Positions 25,501-37,100 of a stretch of 64,000 nt of DNA are shown piece after piece. Origin of the DNA: Psettodes erumei (taxonomy: Eukaryota > Chordata > Actinopteri > Pleuronectiformes > Psettodidae); NCBI GenBank assembly GCA_016785225.1, contig JAFBJZ010000438.1:186001-250000 (forward strand), in the 5' to 3' direction. The notes under the pieces were generated by a model. That model made no database searches. It saw only the letters and a list, made by a program, of their open reading frames with translations, and had not been told where the DNA came from. The first letter of the stretch is position 1. Each line of letters opens with the position of its first letter. The translations under genes and the position numbers were made by a program.

Positions 25501-25602
25501 ACAACTTTGAGATCAAAACAATCTGCGGAGAATTGCAGCAGCTCAAGTGGACCCTTCTGTGCAACGACCACACCCGAGCAAAACCCACTTCTGTCTGCTC
25601 AG
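25500..25602 (+). other. predicted 5' non-coding exon of the TP53INP-family gene
   Basis: A CTGCTCAG|GTAAGT donor at 25603, the GC-rich context, and the presence of a splice acceptor eight bases before the start codon of the downstream coding exon (AG at 26867-26868) together suggest an untranslated first exon. Its 5' edge is not determined. Confidence 0.5.
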
Positions 25603-26876
25603 GTAAGTCCAAATAAAAAAAAAACCAAACCTCTCAGCATCACTCGACAACATCCGTCTTGTACTAGCCACAGTTTACTAGCCGTTTGTCTTTTGTTCTC
25701 TTAACTCCAGCTATCTCGAATATTTGCCGTCTTTGCAGCCTTTGATGGCTTGTTATTTGGTCTGATTATCGTCCTTATTCAAATATACTGTACGTTGTAG
25801 CGGGACTACAGACTCAATTGGAAAAGAAAACAAACTCCAGTCACTGTGATTTCAAGACATGTCACAACAGTCCTGTCTGAGCCCAGTCAGCTGTTCTGCT
25901 CTGTGGGTGGTAATAGGCCTGCTGAGGATACGCCACGGACAGGTCCGCTGTGTTAATCTGGGTGAGGGGACAGTGTCCTGCAGTCTGTACTTGCTCACAG
26001 GGAGTTGTCCTGTGACATGGGAGTCTAGACAGACACTGGTAAGGCAGTTGGGAAGGCATCCAGACACTGGCGGAAAAGTCTGGTTTATTTGTAGATCAAA
26101 GTGCTGCCTTATACAACAACAACAACAGCAGAAGAAATGTGCTAATACGTGTAATATATCATAGTGTGTTACAACCATAATGTACTTTGGGATATACCCG
26201 AGCATACTTAGGACATCCGAGGGAAAAATGGTTTGTTGAACTTTAAAAAATGTAACCTTAACAGAGGTATGAGATCACTGCTGTATGACTGCTTTAACTT
26301 TCTCATTACAATAGCATTTCTCAGACAGCAAAAGTTTACATTTATTAGTATATAGGACACTAAAATATCTTTGCCCAAGAATGTCTTGGGAAGCTGTACC
26401 AAGGTCCACCAACAGTGTTTATAGATGTTTCACATAAAGCTAGGGTAAAGGTCACAGGGTATTGAGGTTGGGACAAAAGGTCAGCTGTTTCCGTTTTTCA
26501 TGTGGGAGAAATCTGAACAAAAATCACAGCTTATATAATATTGTTGAAATCAGTGTAATTGTAGCCTCTTGCATCACAGTGTTCTCACAATCTTTTGAGG
26601 AGTAAACTGATCCCACATTAATGAAATGTAACAACTCAGGCTGCTCGGGTTTCTGAGCTTCAGTAATGGAAGCACTTGTTGATACAGAGCAGGTATCGAG
26701 TTTCCGTTGCAGGCAGGACTTTTGGGTGTTTGCTGGGACAGCCTCAAGGGGGAGCCATTATTTCTGGTAATTTGCTAAAGACACAAAGCCGACAGGAGGT
26801 TCAGGTTCACTGTGTCTTTGTTGCGCTTCTGTAACTCACCTGCTCACAGTTGCTCATTTTCGTTTTAGGCATAAAG

Positions 26877-28286
26877 ATGATTGGAAAGATTCTTTCTCAT
26901 CTGCTTGGGAATGCTGGCGAGGACTTTGAGGCAGCAGACAATGCTTTTGAAGAGCTGATGGAGTTTGAGGAAGAGGGATGGGTCATTGTTAATCTCCCAG
27001 GTGAGAGTTTAAATGCTCCCGGATCAGTGAGGGTACTGCGGCCTACACTTGGATGAGGACTTATCTGTTTGACATGGGTTGTTCGTTATGCAGAGAGCGG
27101 GCAGCTGTCAGCAGCTGAGGCGGATCCCCTGGAGAACCTGCTGATCGAGCACCCCAGCATGTCCGTCTACCAGATCAGACGCAGGATGAGTGGGGCAGAG
27201 GATGAGGAGGAGCTAGGCTCTGATGAAGATGAAGAGGACACATCCAGGTTACTGTCCATACACATATTTTATAAAAATCCAATATTTACCTCATTATTTA
27301 AAAGACTTTCCAAGCTGGCAAATCACAAATGCAACTTCTGGGATCAGAGTATTACAGAAACTAAGAGGTACAGCATCTCTTTGATCTGCAAAATGCAGAG
27401 GAGAATATTTGCAAGGGCTGACAAAGATGAATGCCTCAAAGTTGTTGTATACAGTGGAAGGTGTATCCTCCTTTATCTGGCCAAAAATAGCAATGCCCCA
27501 ATGTAAAAAATGACTGCATTATCAGTAAAAGCCCTGCGTTCAGAACCTTAATTAAAAGTACAGTATGTACAGTACAGTAAGTATGATCCGTTAAATATAC
27601 TTCAAGTATCAGTACATCATATTTTCTTGACTACTTGAAGTTTGAAAAACAAAGTTTAAGGTTTACGGGGTGTTACATGCTGGACTCAGTGTGTGCTGTC
27701 CAGAAATGGTGGCACATAACACCTTTTAAACTACAACTCTCATATTTCTGCTTCTATATTTCATGTACACACATGAGAATTATTGAGTCTTCTTCATGTC
27801 AGTCTTGGCAAAAAAACCCCATTGCTCTCAAAATGTTGAATTATACATATTACAGAGGGTGACATTCTTAATGCTTAGATACTAAATCCGTTTTACATGG
27901 ACTCAGAACATAGACAGAAAAAGATTAAGAATATTGTTATTTTCTAATGCTGATATTTACTGTGACCTCAAGATCCAAAATTTTGAAACTGTGTCCTCAC
28001 ATTTGGGGTTTAAATCTGGAATTGGTTTTACAACATTTACAAAACGCTTGTGTGCAGGCCAGTGGCAGTGAGGCGACACATATCTTGGCGTCTGGCCGCT
28101 TGGGGAATCCCTCTGCCCTGCAACATCCAGCTGCTGGCTGTCCAGAGGGCCAGGACCCAGGCTGAGCGGAAGAAGCTGAGTCGCACCTCCCTGCACAGGC
28201 AGAACCTGGCGAAGCTGCGATTCTCCGCGGCAGACAAGCGCTACGGCTTCTTCAAGCAGCCCTGCCAGCGCCTCTACAACTACTAA
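26877..28286 (+). CDS. tp53inp2: TP53INP-family protein (tumor protein p53-inducible nuclear protein 2-like), three coding exons
   Basis: Coding exons 26877-27000, 27094-27247 and 28058-28286 join in phase to 168 codons plus stop. Three family landmarks are visible: an acidic LC3-interacting motif EEEGWVIVNL with core W35-V38, the block PLENLLIEHPSMSVY at 53-67, and the C-terminal basic region ending QPCQRLYNY. Members of this family shuttle between nucleus and autophagosomes, bind LC3/GABARAP through the tryptophan motif and also co-activate nuclear receptors. The protein is shorter than human TP53INP1 (240 aa) or TP53INP2 (220 aa), and the DESWFVTPP block expected between the first two landmarks is absent. 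A highly acidic run lies at about residues 75-91. It could be tp53inp2 or a separate fish paralogue, so the symbol is tentative. AATAAA signals lie at 28832 and 29034. Confidence 0.82.
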
Positions 28287-29040
28287 CCAGGAGCGTCGCA
28301 GCTGCTCAGGAAGGGGTGTGTCTGAAGTCGTCTCTGCTGCAGCCCAGCGTGCAGCATGGTGCGTAGACTCTGACATACTCTGATGTCACTGCGATATGAG
28401 TATGGATTATGATTTTAGTGTGGGCCACAGAAAAAAAAGATGAAAGAAAAAAAAAGATTTTAGTGTGGGCCACTTGCACTGCAGCCCTCACATCTGAATG
28501 AACAATGAACCTCAATCTCCTGATTTCAGAATCATCTGTACATTATAACTGAGAACGTTTGACTAGTTTAGTTTGATTAGGTGTGTGAAGTTGTTCTAAA
28601 GGTGTTGTTACTGTTACAGTGTGTGACACTGTTTAAAATAAGAAAAACCTGTTGAATACTATGCTTTTACTTTTGATGCAGCTGGATCACAGCACATTTT
28701 ATTGGTTGTTCCTCAGTGTGTATTTTAATATGTGCCTTAGCTTTGGGTGTTGTTGTGAAGTGAAATCAAATTTCATATTACCTGTACAGTGTTCATATCA
28801 TGTGAAAATGTAAACTCTGTGAATTCCCTAAAATAAATGCTCCCTTTGTTTCTAATGGAGTTTGCTTAAAGGATAATTATAAAACCACTGTATAAGTTTT
28901 GTATTGACTGTACCATTACATCATACATTTTCATCATACATAAATTGTTTATTTTAGACTCACGTGTAAATACAGTTGAATATTATGTTGGTTTTTTTAT
29001 ATTTGTATTTATAAAATGTACAAAAAAACTCAAAATAAAT
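28287..29040 (+). other. 3'UTR of the TP53INP-family gene
   Basis: AT-rich, no gene. Contains two copies of AGATTTTAGTGTGGGCCAC-like sequence (about 28413 and 28456) separated by A-rich DNA, and AATAAA at 28832-28837 and 29034-29039. Confidence 0.6.
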
Positions 29041-29489
29041 CTTTTTTCCTAAATTGGTGGCTGTATGTGTTTAATGACAAATAGAGGTTCTGCAGGGTTC
29101 CTCTATTAGAAAAAGCCAAGAATAACATTTTAAAGCTGGAAAAGTACATGAGTTTATGCCATTCATAACACTTTTTTATCAGTACATTCCAGTTGTATAA
29201 CATAATGCATCAATTAATGTGACCTGGATTCAGAGAAGTGAAAGGAATTTGGTGGAGGGATTAACAAATCAATACCTGTATTGATCTGTGAGCTTCATAA
29301 CTCCCAGACTGTATTGTCTACAGGCAATGTAGAGTATTTAAGACTTTTGTTAATGAATTGTGAGACTTTTTAAGAGCTCCTAAGGCCTTTTTTGAGGGAA
29401 GTGAATTCTTATTAAGGCCCAGAAATGGAACTGAAAGAGGAAATTTAACATGTTTTAAACACTGCAGTGATAGAGGAAAACCTTTCCTT

Positions 29490-30034
29490 TCATTTTCGGA
29501 GGTCACGTATCTTTCCCATGAACCTCTTCACTCTCTGTGGGTCGACTGTATTTGCCCAGTAGCCGCCCTCCTTGAAATGAGAACCGATGATCATTCCGCT
29601 TGCATCCAGGTAGTGTTGGACATTGTCGTAGGTAACTCCAGAGCCTATCAGCACCGGGATTCTCACAGATTGGGAAACCTCTGCAAAAACCAAGAGACAG
29701 CATGACAGGCATTCAAATTATACATGATGAATGGTGAAACAAATCCAGAAGAAACATTTATTACCTACCCACCTCACTAGCACATGCACATGTGCTGAGC
29801 TGCATCTGAGGTGGTTGATATTAATGCAACCAACTCTCTTCCAAATTTAGACCTGCTCATGAACCCAATGTTAATGAGTCACTTGTGACTGTAAGAGCTG
29901 GTGATTCCCACAGTGACAAAGCTGAGGCTCTCCTCCACACTGGCTTGTGAGCTCTGACCAGTGGTTGCATGTTTGTGCTAACAAGAGATCGAGAGCGTGT
30001 GTGGTAAAGTTAAAGAGATAATGGGAGAGAGTGC

Positions 30035-30070
<36 letters not shown>

Positions 30071-32727
30071 CCATGTATTTGAAACCAGGGCTGTGTGCAT
30101 GTTAAGCTCCAAGTGTTTACTGTCTCCTATGTCCCGCTGGAAACTTCTTAAAATAACAGCTCCGGTGTTGCTATGTGAGGGACATGGTCCAGATTTCAGA
30201 CACACTAACCATTGGCAGATACAACAGTGGGTTACTTTTGTCACAACCCCCCCAGCTGGAGACGAAGCCAGTGACAGAATCCTACTTAATGTTGGATTTT
30301 GACCTGGTACTGAAGTAGTACCAGGAAACTGCTGGACAGATAGGGCAGAGGACTTGAAATTAATTACATAGGATATAAAGTCAGGCAGTGAAGCTTCTCA
30401 AATCTGGAGAGTTTCTTGTTTTATTGCTGTTTTTTGAATTTTACATTTTATGGACTAATGGTGATTAATCTAAAAATATCATGGCTAAATCAATGTAACC
30501 CATGTTGTAGCCTTATATTACTATCTAAAATGATGCCAATGTGTCAAACAGTGCAGCACCTCTGAGCTCACACGGGTCAGCCTCCGCACCAGTGGCCAGT
30601 CCTGTGATGACGAGTCCATCTGAGAGGAAGAACTCTGCAGCACGGCCTGTCTCTTTAATGCTCACGTCTGATGTCAGGGCGTGGGAGCTGGTGAAAGCAC
30701 ACATACATACAGCATACATACACAAGAAAGCACAGACTGACTAAAAGTAGTTGGGGATAAAACTGAGACCTAAATCTGGACAGCAGGCTGAACCCAGGGT
30801 TAAATGAATTAAATGGTATAATAATATAATCTATAATAATTAGAATGGATTGTAAAATTGTCTTCAAAGTGGGACCAAGAACAAGAACAGAGTGTCAGTT
30901 CCCTAAACCCTGGTATTCCATCAAAACCTCCAAACCTGTGTATTTTATTTCACAACACAAAGTAGGAGTACTTTGTGAGAGTGAGTTCTTTTAGAACACT
31001 CACCGATGACTTTGGTTAATAGACAAAAGTTATGAAATCATCACCACTGGGGCGAATGTTGTTCTGGGCCTGTATTTTTTAAATAGCCATATAAATACTC
31101 TAAGGAGCCAGCTCTGACATTAAAAAAGAAGAATAAGACATTTATCAAAGAGTCCTCTTTCTTACAGCAAAGTGTATGATTAAGCTTTATATCCACAGCA
31201 CATTCGCCATATTATTCATTCTTTAACAAAAACTCCTTTTGCTAAAGCCTAAAGTTAATTATATGTGTGTGAAATCCTATTTTCACAGATAGTGTGTAAA
31301 TTATGCTTTCAGATATTTTCTGGGTTACCTGGTTCTACTTTGTAATCGTATATAGATGGTTATCTCACCTGTGCTTCTTTTTGATGTCACTAAAGATCTG
31401 CACATGCTCAGCTCCGATCTGTTTGCGGTATCTTAGTAGTTCTCCAGCAGATGCGTTCAGCAGGCCCTCGTCAGCTACGTGGGAGAAGACGAAGCCCTCA
31501 GCCCTGATGAAATCCACACCTGTGACCATACAGCGGCATTATAATGTTTGTGTGGTTCACTAATTGGCAGCCAGAGTATCCAGTACTGCTACATACATAC
31601 GTTTAGGCTAAATCTGACACATAGGTAGTTGACCTCGGTTCAAAAGTATAGCAAACATACAGCAGGTCATTTCACTGATGGTCACTGACACATCTTTAAA
31701 TAGAAAGGGTGACCTGACAGTGAAATGAACTGCTATAGTGTTAGGTGTTGGAATTCTGTTTGAACGTTGGCCCTGATAACATGTGATGATTACAGCCAGC
31801 CTCGTATACAGGGCAACTCAAAAATACACATGAAGTTATGTGAAGTCTGAACCTGAAGCCAGAGCGACAGCCAGTGCCTGCTGGTTAGCAGCAGCCAGTA
31901 TTTGCACTCCGAGTGGCAGGAGGGGACAGGTGCCTCTCACAGCGGCGCATACTGCAGTCATGCTGGCACACACCTCTGGGCCCACGGAGAAGGTGTAAGG
32001 CACATCGTGCATGTTCTCAATGATCACACCGTCCTGAAACGGGGGTTTACAAGAAACGGTCACTGGCTTGCCTGGTGAGACTTCAAATATGTGAGCGATT
32101 CACACGGTTACTTACCACCCCTGCATCACGGTAGATTGACGCCTCCCGGCATGCTTCTTCAATGATCTGGGACATTTTGAAACAACCCAGGGGGGTGCCT
32201 GAGGTGGATGAGAATCTTGTTTACATACAGAGTAAGATATCACAAATTATAGTGATGTATATGTAGATGTGTGTTATTCAAGTACTGTTCTGTACAAACG
32301 TGAAGCAGGTGTACTTTGAGTTTTTTTCCATTTCATTCCACTTGATACTTTGACTCCACCACAGTTAAGAGACCAAGACCAACTGTGACCAAAAATGCTG
32401 CTTACATGCTAGTGCATGGGCAAAAACAATCTAGTACTGTAATATATAACATTCACACAAGGCCATTTTTCTGCATTGAATACTTAGTACTATAGTACAT
32501 TTGGCTAATAATCCTCGCACAATTTGCTGATGTGACATTTTCATGACAGGAAAGTTGTAATGGAACATTTTCTTTTACAGTACTCCTACTTTCACAAAAG
32601 AGACTTAAGACATTTAAAAATTGGAGGACACAGGTTATTGCAATCAAACGTTACCTGGTAAGGCTTTGACATGAATCATTCCAATAACCACGGATTTAAA
32701 TCGCCCAAAAAGGTCCAAAAACTTCAT
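29490..32727 (-). CDS. BtpA/SgcQ-family TIM-barrel protein (F13E9.13-like), six coding exons
   Basis: Coding exons on the minus strand: 32727-32655, 32198-32116, 32033-31853, 31519-31369, 30687-30560 and 29680-29490. They join in phase to 268 codons plus stop. The protein runs from MKFLDLFGRFKSVVIGMIHV through LPGTPLG, DGVIIENMHDVPY, PLGVQILAAANQQALAVA, DFIRAEGFVFSHVADEG, ELLRYRKQIGA, IKKKHSSHALTSDVS and VLIGSGVT to IIGSHFKEGG, the motif order of the BtpA family over its full length. Bacterial members include BtpA, needed for photosystem I accumulation in cyanobacteria, and SgcQ; fish and invertebrate members are usually named after C. elegans F13E9.13, with no established reaction. The phosphate-binding type loop GSGVT/GSHFK near the C-terminus and the TIM-barrel rhythm suggest an enzyme. 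All junctions are GT-AG; the exon 5 donor (GTGCTG) is weak. I see no clear mitochondrial presequence. Confidence 0.93.
30037..30068. repeat. (GT)n microsatellite
   Basis: About 16 GT units in the last intron of the BtpA-family gene. Confidence 0.95.
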
Positions 32728-34069
32728 GTTCCCGATCTTATGGAGCAACCAGAGTGCAGGGAACAAATCTTGTCTATCTTGTCTTTTCAACACTGGGATC
32801 ACGTCACTGACCAAGGGTCAACTGCCAGGAGGAGGCTTTGGGGGATGTTGGGGAAGAAATGACAACCCGAGCTGGTAACGGGGACCCCGGCAAAAAAACA
32901 TCCACAGGTTAGCATTATTTATTTATTTATTTATTGCTAAATATTAGAGAGTGATGGTGACTGGCAGCTCCGCGTGGACTTCACACAACGCAAACGCCCA
33001 ATCATCTCGCGATACTTTGGTCGCGCTATGTCTTATTTGGGCCTTAATCTAAAGAAGCGCGGCTTTGTTTACATCTGACAGACTAGCCACGCGGTGCCCG
33101 GGCACTTCCTGTTCGCAAGCGCCGCCCCTTCAGCTGTCACCACACGCCTCCCGCCTGTCGGTGAAATTATACTTATACTTAACTTATTTTTCCCTCTCTT
33201 TAGCACAATACAGGTCGAATACTTAACGCGTATGTGCCGTGCGTTCGATGCGGTTGTGAATTTGTGGTTAACGGACTTGGCGTGCGACTATAAAGAGGCG
33301 GTGAGATTGGAGGTTTAGCGCCAAGTTAAATCTACTCCTCCCTTCAAGGCGCCAGCTCAGAGGAACTAGCCCGGCCTGGATACACCAACACACACGCACA
33401 AAGAGCACCACCGAGTCCGAGCTACTGGCGCTGAAGTTACACCGAATTCAGATTTATTTCTCAGACGTGGACAAGAGTGAACTTCAAGGGTGGAATCTTG
33501 AGGTGGGTGGATGCAACGAATCTTTATCACGACTGAGTTACCTTTAGCTAGTTCAGCTGTAACTTTTGTAGCTAGGCAGACTTTTCTGAACGCTGAGTAA
33601 ACCACAGCCAGCTGGAACGCGGACGCTCACTGAAAGCTTTTGTATAAATGCTCACATGTAAACGACGCCTTGCTGAACTTGGTAGTTGGTGTAGTTGCTG
33701 TGACTGTTAAATGGTGAACTGATAAACTCGGCATCCCAGCTGTGCCCGGGTCGTTCGGCCATTATGTGGCAAGCCAGCTGTTCAAATTTAGCAGGGGATA
33801 TTTACTAGGTTCCCCTGAAAAATACAGCAAAAACAGCAATAACCAGGTAATATGGTGTTTACTGTTAATCGTGGTGTAGTTTCGTGAACATAGGTGCAGG
33901 ATGTGGGACTTTTTGGCGACTTTTAACACGGCGTGCCGTTTCCATTTCCCCGCGCCAGGCTTTGTCAGCAGGAGGGAATTCAGAGTGGGGGTTGGGACTA
34001 AGGGTAGTTGCATGTGTTTTTTTCCCTTTTAACCCCGAAATAATAGTTGAAAACACGTCTCATCAACAG
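32728..34069. promoter_or_regulatory. shared divergent upstream region of the BtpA-family gene and ccne1
   Basis: The region becomes GC- and CpG-rich from about 32985 to 33620. Within it, TTTAGCGCCAA at 33314-33324 reads TTGGCGCTAAA on the other strand, an E2F-like site as expected for a G1/S cyclin promoter, and GGCGCC follows at 33348-33353. A donor AG|GTGGGT at 33503 and the acceptor at 34068-34069 define an untranslated first exon of ccne1 (about 33360-33502) and its intron. An ATTT tetranucleotide run lies at about 32917-32936. Confidence 0.6.
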
Positions 34070-34105
34070 GTTTACTCGGATCGTGACAACAGCCCCCAGA
34101 GTATA

Positions 34106-37100
34106 ATGCGAGGAACACGGTAAGTGTGCCATTTGTTGAAGCCGTGGCTCTGTCAGCGCGCGTCAATCACAGAGGAAAAAGTTGAGGACATGAGCTGTAG
34201 CCGTCCGGCTAGTTAGCTCCTGAGCCGAGAGCCCTCACTCTGACGAAAACGCGATGTTAGCACCATTAGCCAAGCTTGTTAAAGTCATTTTGTGTCGAAT
34301 CCGGAGACTTAACATCTTCTCCGTGTTTGTTTCATGATGCTACAGGGAAGACACAGAACCGAAGTCTGTTGCTTCCGAGGCGCCCAAGGAAAACACAGCT
34401 CGACCGAGAAAGAGGAAGGCAGATGTTGCCATTGTAAGTGGTCTGATGGGACTGACACAAACCCCGTTTTCAGCCGGGGCTGGGTTGCAAATGTAGGCCC
34501 GACTGGAAAAACCCAAAGCAAAGCTAAAGCACCAGTGTCAGTCTGCTTCACTGATGATATTACTGATGGATGCAGCTGCTTCAAGTTGGTGGAAAAACCC
34601 CTCAGCTCAAGATTCAGTTTGACTTTAACTGGCTCTTATGTGCTGTACACAGAGATGTGATCAGGCTAGCTTTGTGCAGCTTGTCATCTGAGTCGCACAG
34701 AGAGAAAAATCAATCTTGTTTTATCCTTCTTTGGCCCTCAGTATTTACAAGATGTGGATGAGGAGGTAGCAGAGATGACGAGGAAGAAGCAGCGGGACTG
34801 TGAGGTGGGCTTACTAGATCTTTCCACATATGGTTTTCAAACATACGCCCCACCCCACGTTGTCACAGTTCTCTTTATGTATACAGTACAGTGTCCACTT
34901 GATCTGTACTGTATCAAATGCAACACGATGGTTGCTCAAGTGTATATACACACACACATTGATCTGTGGTTAATTCTGCCTTAAGTACTTGTTCTCTGAT
35001 GAAGTGGTGTGTCTGAAGTCTCCTTTCAGGCTTTAATGTTTGCAGTTGACTTACCGGAGAGCCGGCTCCACCGCAGCGTGTTTCTGTACTGTGGCCTTAC
35101 CCCTGTATCAACCTTGTCTCTCCCTCTTTCCCGTGAAGCTGCTCTGGAGTCCCGGTGCAGGTTACAAAAGTCCACACAGGTGGATCCCCACGCCCGATCA
35201 GGAAGAGGATCAGCCTGTTGCCCTGATAAATGCAGGCGTCCCCCACTACGACTTCAACAATATATTTCTAACCCCTGTGCATTGTGCCCCGCTACCTGCC
35301 TTGTGGTGAGTATTGTTGTCGTGTGGTTATTTATGCCCATATCCTGCAGCCGCATGTGCTCTCTCTTCTAAGTACACAGAGCTGTGTGACAGATGAAAAG
35401 CAAAACCTGAATAAATGAGCTCATCGATGAGGATGATGGAGTTCAGTGAGTTGTGAGACGTTGCTCTCCTCCATCATCAAAACTAAAATGAGGGAATATT
35501 TTAAAGAATAATGTCACCTTTTTCTCCAGAGCAACTCAAGAGATTTGGAGAAGCGATGACATGGAGCTCTGGAGTTGTTTCCAATGTTTGTATTGATAAA
35601 ATACTTCGTATTGGTTTTCTTTTTAATGTGCCATGTACACTCTTAGCTTTTGTCCTCTTTCTCTTGCTTTTTCACCTAAAACGTTTTTCTCGTTCACCCC
35701 GACTACAGCCCCATAAAACCACATAGGAACTGGACTGCAAAGTATTTTCTGTTGATCTGGTTTATGTGTCTGTCCAAGGAAAATGGAAGTGATACAGCTT
35801 TGCATGTCACAAAAGTTGAATTCTTTCGCTGTCTGTCTCTTTTGTTCATCAGCTGGGCCAGTAAGGATGTGGTATGGAGCAACATGTTGGAGAAGGATAA
35901 GACCTACACCAGGGATGTCAACGTGATGGAGAAGCATCCTCACCTGCAGCCAAAGATGAGAGCCATTCTCCTGGACTGGCTCATGGAGGTCTGTAGCACA
36001 TCCTAGTGATCAGTGCAACACCTTTTGTCATCGCACCTGGAAACCCATTTAATTCAATCAGTGACATTTAATTTGATAATGTGAGCTGGATCTGTGGGGG
36101 GAGCAAAAGCTGCATTTATATTTTATCCACTGACAGTATGATAAAACTTGCTTTCTGTGAACAGAATGAGAGTTAAAATGCTTCAAACTTAGGGAACATC
36201 AAGAGGTTCCATGAGAACAGAACAGCTCTTAATGTCATGTACTGTCACTAGTGGAAACTGTGCCGTAGGACGCGGCTTTTGAGGTAGCCAAATTCTGCTC
36301 TGATAATCTGTTAATTGAGAAAATGTAACTGCACACATGTCATGTGGGTAAACATCCTGTGGCATCAACAGTCAGGTGAATTTGAACTTAATTTGCAGAA
36401 GGAGAACAATGAGCCATAGAGAGTTACAGGCTCTCTTGTCTCTGAGGGAGATCAAGCAATCTGATCTGGCCTCATCACATTCTGTAAAGACCCTATCAGT
36501 TTTAGTCTTTTGATTTTGGTCCCTTCTTCATATCAAAGTATGAAACTATGAATAATGGTGATACGGGCTGCATGGAAGTGATGTGGGACACTGAGATGAT
36601 TCCTTTGGTCTCTTTAATGTAGTAGGTTGATAATAGATGTGATTTACAGTGGCATTAGATCCATATCCATAAGTACAAATGTAAGCAATATACTACACAC
36701 AGCAGTTAAACCACTGAAAGCTCAGATGCGAGGATGCTATGGGTGCTTCAGTTGGATGCAAATGCCAAACCCCCGATGTCCATTTTGGGTTGCTATGGAA
36801 ACACACAAACATGGCACACAGTGTAAAGGTAACAGAGGAATCTCACAACCGTAAAGTGTCTATTATCCTGGGACAAGCCGTCAACAAACAGAACTGAAAA
36901 TGCCACAGAGCAGGAAGTAAGGATAAGTGATTGAATGTTGAAAGAAATGTACAGCAGACAGAATTAACACTTAATGCTTGCTTTTGTCTAACATTGTGTG
37001 GAAATACACTGACAAAGCCACTCACTGCTATTTGAATTTTTTAAGCAAGAATATAATATATGAAAGACGCGCATCAGCAAAGAACCAGGTGCCTCTGATC

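Noticed and set aside
27069..27506. 145-codon open frame on the plus strand
   Set aside because: Exon 2 of the TP53INP-family coding region read through its donor at 27248; the spliced C-terminus lies at 28058-28286.
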